Shown: positions 19,935-29,744 of the stretch, piece by piece
Position numbering within the stretch: position 1 is the stretch's first letter
Layout of the letters: every line of letters starts with the position of its first letter
NCBI GenBank assembly: GCA_963281255.1
Contig: OY725496.1
Location: 4,503,723 to 4,567,722 of the forward strand
Direction of reading: 5' to 3'
Source of the DNA: Aphrocallistes beatrix
Taxonomy: Eukaryota; Porifera; Hexactinellida; Sceptrulophora; Aphrocallistidae
DNA: 64,000 nt
Translations under genes and position numbers: made by a program
The notes under the pieces: model-generated
Database searches by the model: none
What the model was told of the DNA's origin: nothing
Seen by the model: only the letters and a program-made list of their open reading frames with translations

Positions 19935-22418
19935 TTATTTAGATTTTCGAGGATGGACAAAGGCGCATTTATTACCTCGGACGCACCTTCCTTGCAGCCA
20001 GAATTTACAGGTGACCTTCCCCCCTGGGAGGCTTTCGGGGGGTTTAGGGTTGTCGGGGTATCTCAGGAGGAGACACTTCCCATACTTCTCCACTCCTTGG
20101 AGCGCATTGATCGCATTAGCCGCGTCATCCGCACGAGTAAAGTTGACAAAAGCCGCACGGTTCTTGCCTTGGATTTTCGGGAGGAAATATACGGACTGAA
20201 TGCGACCAATTCCTGAGAAAAGTTCGGACAGTTCTTTCTCTGTCATGTGAACATCGATGTTACCCACCCACAAAGAAGCCACCGTCCCCGGTTCTTCTGT
20301 CAGTCCGCTCTGACGGACATTTCCCTGTGCGGAGGAGGTACTGTGAGGGTGTTTGGAGAGAGGATGCGACGCCCCCTGGGGATGGAAGGACTGGTAATGC
20401 CCGTGTACCGGCCAGGAAGGATCAAACATTCGCTTGTACCCCGACTCATCATCATCTGAGTGGTAGACGTTATCGTCCTCAGAGTCTGAGATCTGTCCGT
20501 GGATCAGCAGGTCGATCGCCTGCTGGTAGGTCGTGCACCTTTTCATCGCCTTCTCGGACTGACTGGTCGTGAATCCGAACTCTTGCAGCTGAAGCGCACG
20601 GACAAGGTTCAGCTCACACTCCAGATCCTCACTCACGCCCTGGATCTTCTGGACGATGAAGAGCGCCTCTTCGGCCTCCGTGAAACGTTTCAGACCCCTC
20701 AGTGCTCGGGCGCGACGGAAGTATCCTTTCGGCCAATCGATCCTCAGCTCGATCGCTTTTTCCGCGTCGACCAGTGCCGTTTCAAAGTCGCCCAGCCTCT
20801 CGTAACAGAGGGACCGGTTACCGAAATACCGGTACTCCTTCGGGTTGTAGAATATGGCGCTCGTGAATTTCTCAATCGCAAGCGGGAACTGTTCCTGGCT
20901 GGCCAACTCGTTTCCTTGCTCGGCCAAGTGGATAGCTTCATCGACGTGCGCCGTGTTCGCCAAAGTCCCGCGCTCCTCTGAGTAGGGTTCCACGTAAGGA
21001 GACGGCATCGGGTTGAAGATCGGATTGAACTGCTGCAGCGTGTCGCTCCTCTGCGGTAAATCCGGATTGTTGTTGGACACTTTGTTCGCGGGTGGTCTCG
21101 GGGGGTCAGAAGTGGATGCATTGTTGCTGGTGTGGTCTTTCGTCCCGGGTTTGGAAGGGTGGAGCGAGAGTGGGTGGGTGGGTAAGGCGGCGCTAGTTGG
21201 GCTTGTCGGAGAGGTGTGGATGGGAGAGGAGAGGGAATGAGAGTGGTCCACCGACTTAAAAGGAGCGGAGGGAGGTAGTGGGGGCTTGGAATGGGTCGTC
21301 CCATTCATGTGACTCTTGTGCGTCTGCGGAGATTGATTCAGCTGGGGAGGAGACCCATTTGATCCAATCCCGCTCGTACTAAACGCCTTCTTCTTCTTGC
21401 GAGAAACCGTTACGAAGGCGGACTGAGTGTGGAGCTCGCGATGCGACTCTTCGTGAGTTGAGTTGCGTTTATTCGTGTCTGGCTTGGGACAGCTGTTCTT
21501 CTGTTTCGCGTTGTTCTGAGGTGAGCTGTGTTTCTGGGTTTGATTGGTCGGAGCGAGATCTGGCTTTGCGGAAGGATTGGAGTTTTTCTTCGAATTGGGT
21601 TTTTGCTGGTGATTTGGTTGGCTGGAATTCGTCGCGATTTTTCCGTTGGGAATAACTGCATTTTTCTGAGTAGAGGGCTGGACTGAGTTTATAGTCGGTC
21701 TAGCGTCCCCGTTCCCCATCGATTGAGCTCTCGGTTTAGGAGGAGGAGGAGGAAGAGGAGGAGGGGGTTGGGGAAGAGAGTTGGTTTGGATCGAATCTTC
21801 CTCTTTTTCCTTGCTAAGGTCCGGGGTTGTAGTTTCATTTCGTTCAGAAGAAGTCTTGATCTTATTTGCTTGCTTTCGTTTCCGATTCTTCGTTCGTTTC
21901 CGTTTGTTCTTAGTTTTTTTCTTCTCCAAGCGTCTCTTCTGCTCCTCTTCCTCTCGGATGAGTTCTTCCGCATTCTTCAGAGCTTCCTCCGCCGTCTTAG
22001 CGAACCCGGGCGGCTTTTCGTCCCTCAAGTACTGATAGTCGAGCGGACACTCATCATCCGAGTATTCGGAGGTGTCGTAGTACTCTTCAGAAGTGTAAGG
22101 AAGATCTTCGTCGTCATATTCCATATCGTCATCGAAGAAACACTCATCTTGACAATGCGCCATGAATATGCGCATGAAATACTGAAACGCATCCTGAAAA
22201 TCGCCGATTTCAATCGAGTCCTCTTCGGGGGTGGTCAGTTTCTGGTAGGCGTTCGATACCTGCTGGAATCTCCGCGTGGCGTTCTCTTTCTCCGGCCCTT
22301 CGTGCTTATCCGGATGCCATTTCATGGCTAGTTTCCGGTATGCGGTTTTCACTTCAGCCCCTGATGCCTCGGGGGCTACTTCAAGTATTTTGCACGCTTC
22401 TTCGAAGGTGACTGCCAT
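19935..22418 (-). CDS. J-domain, TPR, RRM and CCCH zinc-finger protein related to TTC31
   Basis: An 827-residue intronless ORF with four distinct modules. Residues 4-64 are a DnaJ domain with the HPD motif (WHPDKH, 34-39), so it can stimulate an Hsp70. An acidic stretch and a strongly basic Lys/Arg-rich helix (about 150-190) follow, then a long Ser/Pro/Asn-rich linker. Residues 487-590 form TPR repeats including FGNRSLCYERLGD and DWPKGYFRRARALRGLKRF, which closely resemble vertebrate TTC31. Residues 711-798 are an RRM (LWVGNID as RNP2, NRAAFVNF as RNP1). The C terminus has one CCCH finger (CKFWLQGRCVRGNKCAFVH). Vertebrate TTC31 as I know it lacks the J domain and the RNA-binding modules. I infer a protein bringing Hsp70 to RNA or ribonucleoprotein. 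The start ATG precedes the J domain directly. Confidence 0.9.
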   Translation of the reverse strand: MAVTFEEACKILEVAPEASGAEVKTAYRKLAMKWHPDKHEGPEKENATRRFQQVSNAYQKLTTPEEDSIEIGDFQDAFQYFMRIFMAHCQDECFFDDDMEYDDEDLPYTSEEYYDTSEYSDDECPLDYQYLRDEKPPGFAKTAEEALKNAEELIREEEEQKRRLEKKKTKNKRKRTKNRKRKQANKIKTSSERNETTTPDLSKEKEEDSIQTNSLPQPPPPLPPPPPKPRAQSMGNGDARPTINSVQPSTQKNAVIPNGKIATNSSQPNHQQKPNSKKNSNPSAKPDLAPTNQTQKHSSPQNNAKQKNSCPKPDTNKRNSTHEESHRELHTQSAFVTVSRKKKKAFSTSGIGSNGSPPQLNQSPQTHKSHMNGTTHSKPPLPPSAPFKSVDHSHSLSSPIHTSPTSPTSAALPTHPLSLHPSKPGTKDHTSNNASTSDPPRPPANKVSNNNPDLPQRSDTLQQFNPIFNPMPSPYVEPYSEERGTLANTAHVDEAIHLAEQGNELASQEQFPLAIEKFTSAIFYNPKEYRYFGNRSLCYERLGDFETALVDAEKAIELRIDWPKGYFRRARALRGLKRFTEAEEALFIVQKIQGVSEDLECELNLVRALQLQEFGFTTSQSEKAMKRCTTYQQAIDLLIHGQISDSEDDNVYHSDDDESGYKRMFDPSWPVHGHYQSFHPQGASHPLSKHPHSTSSAQGNVRQSGLTEEPGTVASLWVGNIDVHMTEKELSELFSGIGRIQSVYFLPKIQGKNRAAFVNFTRADDAANAINALQGVEKYGKCLLLRYPDNPKPPESLPGGKVTCKFWLQGRCVRGNKCAFVHPRKSK

Positions 22419-24852
22419 CTTTGTGAGATAGAGAGCTAGCTAGTGGATTGGAATAACACGAGAGAACAAGCTTATGTATGCTCATACTGAAAGCTGAATG
22501 CTTTCAATCCGTTAGAGGAACCTTACGAGTTGAAATAACAAATAAAGAGACAGCTGCAGCAATCGGCTATTGCATGAGCGAAGTCGGAGTTAGTCAGAAA
22601 GATCAGATGAATAGATCTCTGAATAAATTTGTTCATGTTCGAATGAACGGGAGTCGCAAGGCCGAATGCCAATTTCTAACACTGAATGGGTTAAGTATGG
22701 TTTCCAAAGAGATAATTTCGTCATGGAATGTATGAAATGTGTGATTAGTGAGTAGATTATATTATCACCAACTTATTGATAGTGCATTTTTCTCGCCCTA
22801 AACAGCTAGAAAACGTATAATAGATTTGAAGATATTTTTCAATTTCTTGGTATATAAATAATAATGATTTGAGGTTTCTTCCTTTTCAGGAAGAATTATT
22901 GATGCAAACAAAAGCTCATTGTTTGTGAATGTAATGTAAACCACAAATTCATGCAAGATGATTTTGAGCAAGAAAACATTAAATTACGTATTGAGAAAAT
23001 TTTCATTTTCTAATTTCTACCACGAATGTATTAGTTACCCTTCGTTGCCATTGGAATGTGTCGCGTCATTTCCGGTTTAAGCCATTATAATATGAGAAGC
23101 CATACAAGTCTGGTGTAGTTCTATAAATAGAAAATCCCAGGGGTAACGTTAAAAAGATGCACTCTAATATATCACAATAACGTGAACGTGTGAAAATTTC
23201 TAACATAAATATTTTTAAATAATCCAGCTAATCTTTGCTTAGAATCTAAACTTCCTATCATGATACACGCATTTATTAATATTAATACCAGCATGTAAAC
23301 AAACATACATCCACACTAAGACAGTGGTGTAGTGCTCAGAGTGGGGGAGCACATGTAAATAGTATTTAACGCCAAAATGCTGGGAAGACATGAACATATC
23401 TATAAATGTTGTCACAAAAGGTTTTGCGATCGCCGCTCCTGCATAATATTGCGAAAGAATAAGGCAACTCAAGAAAATAGAGAGAATTTAGAATCAATAA
23501 AAAGATAGTGTACCAATCTGTCGAGGAAAATGTCAAACGCAGTATCTCTTCGGAAATTAGTGGGGACGCCGCTCCCCTGAATTACACCCTCGACTAAGTA
23601 TGAGAGGGAGAGAACGTTAATATTAATGCATATATCATTGCAGTTACGAAAGGCTAGGAAATATCTGAATCTTAATAATTATATTTTAATGCAAACAGCA
23701 GAATTATAGTTTATAGATAAGCAAATATTCTTAAAATGAATAATGAAGAACTGCTTTTATAATCAGGAATTGAATCACAAGGAAGGTTCACTTGAGATTC
23801 TCACTGGACTCTCCCGGCCATGGAACAATAGTAGAATACTTGTGACTTAATGCATTATTGACTTCGGAGGAAATTACCTTGTTAAATGTATCACATTGAA
23901 ATATAGGGTTACCAAAGTTGAAACAATTACTCATTACTCAATATACTATTTTAAGATATGGAATTAGTCATAAAAAGGGAAGTCATCTCGAAGAGGTGGA
24001 GATGATGAACTTTCAAAATGCTGAGGTAAAGGGAACAATGTTAAAAGTGAAAGAAATGCAAAGCTTAAAGCTTTCAGAAATCTAATAGTCCTGCTGGGGG
24101 GAAAAATGCCTCGTGAATCCCCCTCCCACCATGGATATTTTGATTATCACACATTCTATATCCCTGCTACAATTAGATACATCGTTTATGCAACATTCCT
24201 TTGGAGCAATCCGGGTTATAGGGACTCTGACTGCTGAAACCAGTGCGGTAGGTCAGGATACAAACTGTCAACTCGAAAGTTAAACAACTAAAAGAAAACG
24301 CTTCTCAATTTTGTCAGGCTATCAACCCGACTGACCAATGAATGAATAGTATATTTTGCTATCTTCAAAGTTTATGTCAAAAATTTTTTCAGAAAATTAA
24401 AAAAAAAAACTAGCATTTTTTTTACAATAAATACAGGTAAATTAAGGTAATATCAATCAACAGACCTCAAATCAATGAATTCTGTAAATTCAAAAAGATT
24501 TTTTGCAATAAATTTGAAAACCTATCACCAAATTTCAGAACAGTTTCAACACAGATGTTTAATTATGTGATTGTCACAATAAAAATGCAAGAAAATTATC
24601 TTTTCAACATTACATAATATCTAACCGATTGACGTCAATAAACTTGATCAAGTCTAATTAACAGCTGAGAGGTTACAAAGATATTTCAGAATAATTAGTT
24701 TCATTACAAATGTAATTTTAGTTTGTGTGGCTTAGTGGCTCATAATTAATATTGTCTGTCTGGTGGTTGTTATGCTGGCATATTAAAAGCAACCATAGCG
24801 TTTCAAAAACTTCTGAATTGTCCATCGTATGTGCATCTCATGATCATCAGAA
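22419..24852. other. Intergenic, 2.4 kb between divergent genes
   Basis: Separates the reverse-strand J-domain gene from the forward-strand DPY19-like gene, so both promoters lie here. AT-rich, with poly-A and poly-T runs near 24400-24422. A copy of repeat A lies near 23050-23150. An 85-codon forward ORF begins at 22478 but shows no recognisable protein features. Confidence 0.4.
23050..23150. repeat. Dispersed repeat A, copy 2
   Basis: Contains CATTTCCGGTTTAAGCCATT, then GAAGCCATACAAG and GTTCTATAAATAGAA. Same order of words as the copy near 52.3 kb. Confidence 0.45.
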
Positions 24853-26895
24853 ATGAATGAACACGAATCGAAGAAGGTCAAAGCTACGAAAAAACGTGAG
24901 GTACAAAAGAATGTTGGAGTTGGAAGCAAGAACAAGAAATCAGTCCAAGAGAAATCGATAGAAAGTTGGAAAGTATTAGCAATTGCAGTGGGAATAGGAG
25001 TGGCATACTATAGCTACATCTCCACCCTATTCGAAAATGATTTATTCTTTTCACGCCTCTCAACACTTGAAAGAGAGCTTGCATTCCGAACTGAAATGGG
25101 GCTCTACTACTCCTACTATAAAGCAGTGGTCGAAGCTCCCACACTTTCCCAGGGCATCTCCTCGCTCCTGAAAGACAATCGGACAGAATACCCCTCCACC
25201 ATCAACACCCTTGAACGATTCAACCTTTACCCCGAGGTAGTATTGGGGTTGTTGTTCCGTGGACTACGAATCGGTCTGAAACGCGACTGTTTTGAAATCA
25301 CACGCGGTTATAAACAACCCAAGGTAGAGTCGTGTGTCGGACTGGGAGATATACACAACTTCTATGTGACGTGCATTTTCGCGCTGAATGGAATGCTAGG
25401 AGGGTTGATATTCTATCTGGGATGGAGTTTGAGTGGGAGCCTATGGGGAGGCGCTTTGTCCATGTCCCAATTCTTGTACAATCACAGTGAGTCGACTCGG
25501 ATAATGTGGACGCCTCCTTTAAGGGAGAGTTTCTCATTTCCGTTTTTCTTCCTACAGCTACTCGTGGTTATAAAGTCTCTGCGGACAAGTAGTTTCACTT
25601 GGAGACACGGACTATCTCTCACCATGTCGACCGTCGGGTTCATGATACCCTGGCAATTCGCACAGTTCGCTCTATTCACACAGCTCCTCTCACTCCTGGG
25701 GACCTACTTGTTGGGATACCTGTCATACAAGAGGTTCCAAGGAATCATGATCTGTCTGCTATCAGCACTCTCTATCAATTACGTCCTACAGTTCTTCAAC
25801 CCTATGCTCTTCTCTTCCCTCCTCTTCCCCTGTCTCATAATATGTCTCGCTATGACGTCACTACATCGTCACTTCCAGCGAATAAATAACAATATATTCA
25901 GATGGTGCATACAAGTAACGTTAGTCGGGATTTCAACGTTAACGCTCAAGTTAATTATCTCAAAATTGTCTGGAATCCAAGACGACAATCACATCTTCAA
26001 TATCCTCAGGTCGAAGTTCACAGATTACAAAGACTTCGACACTCAACTCTACACTTGCGCGGCTGAGTTCGACTTTATAGGATGGGCCTACATTGGAAAT
26101 GTCTGTGCTACGTTCCTAATGCCAGCGTGGGTATTCGTGCTACTCCATCTGGCGCGTGAATATCTAAGGAACTTTTATTGGCGGGGCCAGGCGGAGAATA
26201 GCATTGCAGAGCAGGAAAATGGTTCCAAGTATTACATGGCATTCCAAACACTGGCATTTTCAGTGCTCGCTCTCCTCATAATGAGACTCAAACTATTCTT
26301 CACACCTTCAATGTGTCTTCTCGTGTCACTGCTGCCAGTATCCACCTACGGCCGGTCGATCAGCCAGAAGAAATTAACGAGATTATTAATCGGGTATTTG
26401 GCGATTTCATCCGTGTTGGGTTGTTATAACGTCTACAAACAGATGCAAGTATTCGGAGAGTACAACAACCCAATGATGGAGGAGCTCGTTCTATGGATCC
26501 GAGGGAACACTCACGAGAACGCCGTGTTTGCGGGAAGTATGTCCACGATGGCTAATATCAAACTGTCCACAGGCCGACCAATAGCAAACCACCCGCACTA
26601 TGAGAATTTAGATATTAGAGAACGGACTCGCAAAATCTATCAGATCTTCGCTAGGGTCGATCCGTCCCGAGTGCACACTACGCTCAAAGGGCTCGGGATC
26701 CAGTATGTCGTGGTGGAAGATGGGTTTTGCAACAAGGAGACTAGGAGCGGGTGCAAATTAGCGGACGCCTTGGCCCTTGAGAACGAAGATTTTGAAGAAG
26801 AGACCGCATTCTGTGAGCTGGTAGGCTACACGACTCCTCCAGGGTTTAGGGATGTGTTCAAAAATAAGAACCACAGAGTGCTCAGGCTTATCTGA
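24853..26895 (+). CDS. DPY19L: DPY19-like C-mannosyltransferase
   Basis: DPY-19 proteins are multi-pass ER membrane enzymes that attach mannose by a C-C bond to Trp of thrombospondin-type repeats, using dolichol-phosphate mannose. The 680-residue ORF is intronless and full length for the family (about 675-750). After a basic cytosolic N terminus comes the first membrane helix (about 40-58). The luminal loop ELAFRTEMGLYYSYYK is the conserved block carrying the acidic residue of the GT-C fold. PSTINTLERFNLYPEV, GDIHNFYVT and SESTRIMWTPPLRESFSFPF are also family blocks. Roughly ten further hydrophobic segments follow. The C-terminal luminal domain contains NAVFAGSMSTMANIKLSTGR and ends in a short HRVLRLI tail. 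Which DPY19L paralogue it corresponds to cannot be decided here. It is one of only two well-supported forward-strand genes. Confidence 0.93.
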   Translation: MNEHESKKVKATKKREVQKNVGVGSKNKKSVQEKSIESWKVLAIAVGIGVAYYSYISTLFENDLFFSRLSTLERELAFRTEMGLYYSYYKAVVEAPTLSQGISSLLKDNRTEYPSTINTLERFNLYPEVVLGLLFRGLRIGLKRDCFEITRGYKQPKVESCVGLGDIHNFYVTCIFALNGMLGGLIFYLGWSLSGSLWGGALSMSQFLYNHSESTRIMWTPPLRESFSFPFFFLQLLVVIKSLRTSSFTWRHGLSLTMSTVGFMIPWQFAQFALFTQLLSLLGTYLLGYLSYKRFQGIMICLLSALSINYVLQFFNPMLFSSLLFPCLIICLAMTSLHRHFQRINNNIFRWCIQVTLVGISTLTLKLIISKLSGIQDDNHIFNILRSKFTDYKDFDTQLYTCAAEFDFIGWAYIGNVCATFLMPAWVFVLLHLAREYLRNFYWRGQAENSIAEQENGSKYYMAFQTLAFSVLALLIMRLKLFFTPSMCLLVSLLPVSTYGRSISQKKLTRLLIGYLAISSVLGCYNVYKQMQVFGEYNNPMMEELVLWIRGNTHENAVFAGSMSTMANIKLSTGRPIANHPHYENLDIRERTRKIYQIFARVDPSRVHTTLKGLGIQYVVVEDGFCNKETRSGCKLADALALENEDFEEETAFCELVGYTTPPGFRDVFKNKNHRVLRLI

Positions 26896-27296
26896 TTGTA
26901 AATATTTACGTGTGCCGTGTGCTGTAAATAATTTAATCGTGTCTTGTAGTAGCAATTAAGATATGCCATTGGAAGTATTTTCAAACTTCTCAAGGAACGA
27001 GACAATCTCCTTAGTATATGATATTTCAACTTTTAATTTATTTGCCCGCTCTTGGAAATGAAAATTTATTGTTAAACATCGCCTTAGAACTTGGGATTTG
27101 AAAAATAATTGTACAGACCCCACCCATGGTATATATCAATCCAGATGTCCATTGTACAATGTGCTCCAGTTAATACTGCAAGTTATTGACAAAAGTTGGT
27201 ATATAAATTCAATCAAAATAATGCGCATGACGATTTCTAATACAAAATTTCTGAACAAATTATCTAATATAACAATCAACACAGTACAGAGTGCAG
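26896..27296. other. Intergenic between convergent DPY19L and MRTO4
   Basis: About 400 bp of AT-rich sequence shared by the 3' UTRs of two convergent genes. No other feature seen. Confidence 0.4.
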
Positions 27297-28115
27297 CTAA
27301 TCAGCAAATGTTTCCACAATTTCAGGCTTAGAAATAGCAGCGTCCCTTGGAGCATCTAATTTGGGGCTGCTAGATCCAGCTGGAGAATCTACCTCGGAGA
27401 GATTATCATCTTCTTTTGAATCCGAATCATCCTCCTGAGCTATCTCACCCTCTTCGCTAGAGAGGCTGTGAAAGCTGCTCGTTTCCTTATGCCAGTAGCA
27501 GAGGAGAGTGATACGGAACACGGACATTGGTATGGCCAAGTGCTTTAGTATCTGGCACTGTTCAGGAGTCAAAACTGCTCCTTCTTTGCACACCTCGTAA
27601 TCACTGATAAGTGTGATCACCCCCTTTTCCATCGTAGTCGGCAGCCCCAATTGTCTCAGTTGAGGCTCCATCGTGTGCTGGAACTGTGTGAGAGGTCCAG
27701 CTGAGAGTGTGACGTCATGAGTGGCTTTGTTCCCGGCACGAGCGAAGTCGATCTCTTGATACCCGTTGAACCACTTCAAGACCTTGTCCAAGTTTTCAGA
27801 AGTGAAGAACAGCCCCACTCCTCCTTTTATCCGTGAGGAGAGCTTGTGCAGTTGCTCCCTGTATTCGCTTTCCGGTTTTATCCCCAGTGCTATCGACATG
27901 ACTCGGTTCTTACCGAAGAAAAACCGACTTCCTTCCCACAAAGTTCGGACGTCTTTCAGTTTACTATTGCGCATGTCACGCACTGAGAAGACAAATGCAT
28001 ACTCGTGCTTGTCCACACAGTTACGCACATCTTGTAGGAGTTTAGATTTTAGTCCAAATCCCTTTTTCTTAGCTTCGGTTAGGGAATACGGCTTGTTGCG
28101 TTTAGATTTCGGCAT
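27297..28115 (-). CDS. MRTO4: MRTO4, ribosome assembly factor (uL10/P0 paralogue)
   Basis: MRTO4 (Mrt4 in yeast) is a nucleolar factor that holds the P0 site on pre-60S particles and is later exchanged for P0. The 272-residue intronless ORF starts MPKSKRNKPYSLTEAKKKG, typical of the family. It continues with the RNA-binding core (FVFSVRDMRNSKLKDVR, FFFGKNRVMSIALG) and the insertion domain, which contains SRIKGGVGLFFTS, DFARAGNKATHDV and GLPTTMEKGVI. The C terminus is longer than in the human protein (239 aa) and has an acidic, Ser-rich tail (EEGEIAQEDDSDSKEDD) likely phosphorylated by casein kinase II. It lacks the P1/P2-binding tail of true P0, as expected. Confidence 0.95.
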   Translation of the reverse strand: MPKSKRNKPYSLTEAKKKGFGLKSKLLQDVRNCVDKHEYAFVFSVRDMRNSKLKDVRTLWEGSRFFFGKNRVMSIALGIKPESEYREQLHKLSSRIKGGVGLFFTSENLDKVLKWFNGYQEIDFARAGNKATHDVTLSAGPLTQFQHTMEPQLRQLGLPTTMEKGVITLISDYEVCKEGAVLTPEQCQILKHLAIPMSVFRITLLCYWHKETSSFHSLSSEEGEIAQEDDSDSKEDDNLSEVDSPAGSSSPKLDAPRDAAISKPEIVETFAD

Positions 28116-28271
28116 CTATTCTATTTATTTCATCCATAGTAAAGTTAACATTGCAATTATCTCGACAGAATTAAAACCCTTGAGTCAGACAGTTGTTGCA
28201 TATAAATACAGTTAACACTGTTATAACAAACTTCATGATTCCCGATTCTATTTGGTTTAATAACCAAACTA
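28116..28271. other. Upstream region of MRTO4
   Basis: Short AT-rich promoter-containing spacer. A weak reverse-strand ATTTATAT word lies near 28200. No other feature. Confidence 0.3.
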
Positions 28272-28459
28272 CAGTCGACTCTGCTTAATAGTGTCACTAT
28301 TTAATCGGGTCAACAGCTTAATCGGACCACTTTTGGCAGGACCGGAATAACTCTCACACATAGAAGCTAATACAAAATATTTTCGGTTAATAGGGTTCTC
28401 TGCTTAATCGGGGCAAAATGTCCTCTGACCGATGTGACCCTATTAAGAAGAGTCGACTG
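28272..28459. mobile_element. pogo-like MITE family B, copy 1 (188 bp)
   Basis: Flanked by TA on both sides. The ends are inverted: CAGTCGACTCTGCTTAATA at the left and its imperfect complement ending AGAGTCGACTG at the right. The interior has repeated TTAATCGG/GATTAAGC words. Another copy of exactly 188 bp lies inverted at 60908-61095. Confidence 0.8.
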
Positions 28460-28880
28460 TAATTCATTCATATTACAAGCTGGACAAGAAATGTCAATGA
28501 TAGATTTGGTTATAGTGGGAAGAGACTTTTTGTTAATTTTGCTTGATGTGTCAACAAATACATGTGTAGCCCAACTCGTCAGAAAGTCAGTTCATGTTTG
28601 GAAATTTAATACTACGACCATTTCAGCAGTTCTTTTCAAGTCAACTTATCACTAGATTAATAGTAGGAGTGCTTTGAACCTGGACTATGACCAGTTAGTA
28701 TTGTTTACAAATGTTGAGGTTGCAGGAATGGGAATGTTACGAGGTAGAGCTATCAGCTGCAGTATCAAAGGTATGAGCCGTTGAACCTTTGATGAATTCC
28801 GATACTATCTAGAATTTGCCCCTGAAAGTATTTCTTAATAATTATTACTTAGCATTCGGGTACATTATATTTATAGTTTA

Positions 28881-29083
28881 CAGGGTTTCATACAGAGGAT
28901 GGTGGGGGGGGCACTTGACCCCCTACTCATGCAAGTGCCCCCCTAGAAATAAAATGAAGAAATACAATGAAGAGATGTGATCTATTGCCTGCCCCCTTTC
29001 AAATTTTCCCAGATTAGATCCATTAGATCAAAGAACCAGATCCCAGATTGCCCCCTTGGATGCAAATCCTGTATGAAACACTG
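28881..29083. mobile_element. hAT-like miniature element (203 bp)
   Basis: The ends are CAGGGTTTCATACAG and an inverted copy CTGTATGAAACACTG, a 15-bp terminal repeat with one mismatch. The interior is rich in GGGG/CCCC runs and is itself partly inverted around GCACTTGACCC and ATGCAAGTGCCCCCC. Flanks do not show a clean 8-bp duplication, so the superfamily call rests on the termini alone. Confidence 0.6.
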
Positions 29084-29091
29084 GTTTATGG

Positions 29092-29165
29092 TTCCCCGCC
29101 TAAAATGACTTAACCGGAAATGAGTTAGCAACATTCCTGGTCCAAAAGGTCAAATTAAGTTTAAG
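29092..29165. repeat. Dispersed repeat A, copy 3
   Basis: Reads TTCCCCGCCTAAAATGACTT, then AACCGGAAATGAGTTAGCAA and CCTGGTCC. It abuts the hAT-like element. Closely matches the copy at 30615-30700. Confidence 0.6.
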
Positions 29166-29744
29166 CTATATGTATATTTAAGACATTATTAATGACAAAA
29201 TTCTAATCAAACTGTATATACAGATGAGTTGTCAAATATGATAGAAGATCAAGCGAATAGACAACGAACACATGCATTATATAAACATAAACTAACAGAT
29301 ATTTAAGAATTAAATAAAAAAATGGATTGACGGGGGCCTTTTAGGAGTCGAGGCATACTCCACGCTCTTGGTATCACCGAAATATTCTGTAATTAAGAGA
29401 GTATTCGTTCAAATGTAACGCCAGAGATGGAAATGTCTAGAAATAAAGTAGTTATATCATAAATACGCACTGAATTAATACTCATTATGTAATAAGTACT
29501 TTTCATCGATAATATTTTAAGGATCTTAGACGAGGTAATTTCATGAATAAAACTCGTTTCAAAGAATGATGGATAATCTATGCAACAATCATATGGATTT
29601 AGAAATTTTGCATTTATGAATGTTGCAAGAAATAAAGCAAATCCACATTTTAAGTGGTAAGTGGAAATAACCAATGCCGCTTAGACGCTTATATAGGGAT
29701 AGCTACCTTAGGAGAACCAATCAAATTCCCAGTTATTCACCGTA

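Noticed and set aside
22478-22735. 85-codon forward ORF starting with ATG just upstream of the J-domain gene
   Set aside because: No domain, signal or composition typical of a protein, and no TATA box. Likely part of the shared promoter region.
23325-23610. Possible third hAT-like element starting near CAGTGGTGTAGTGCTC
   Set aside because: I could not find a matching inverted end or target duplication.
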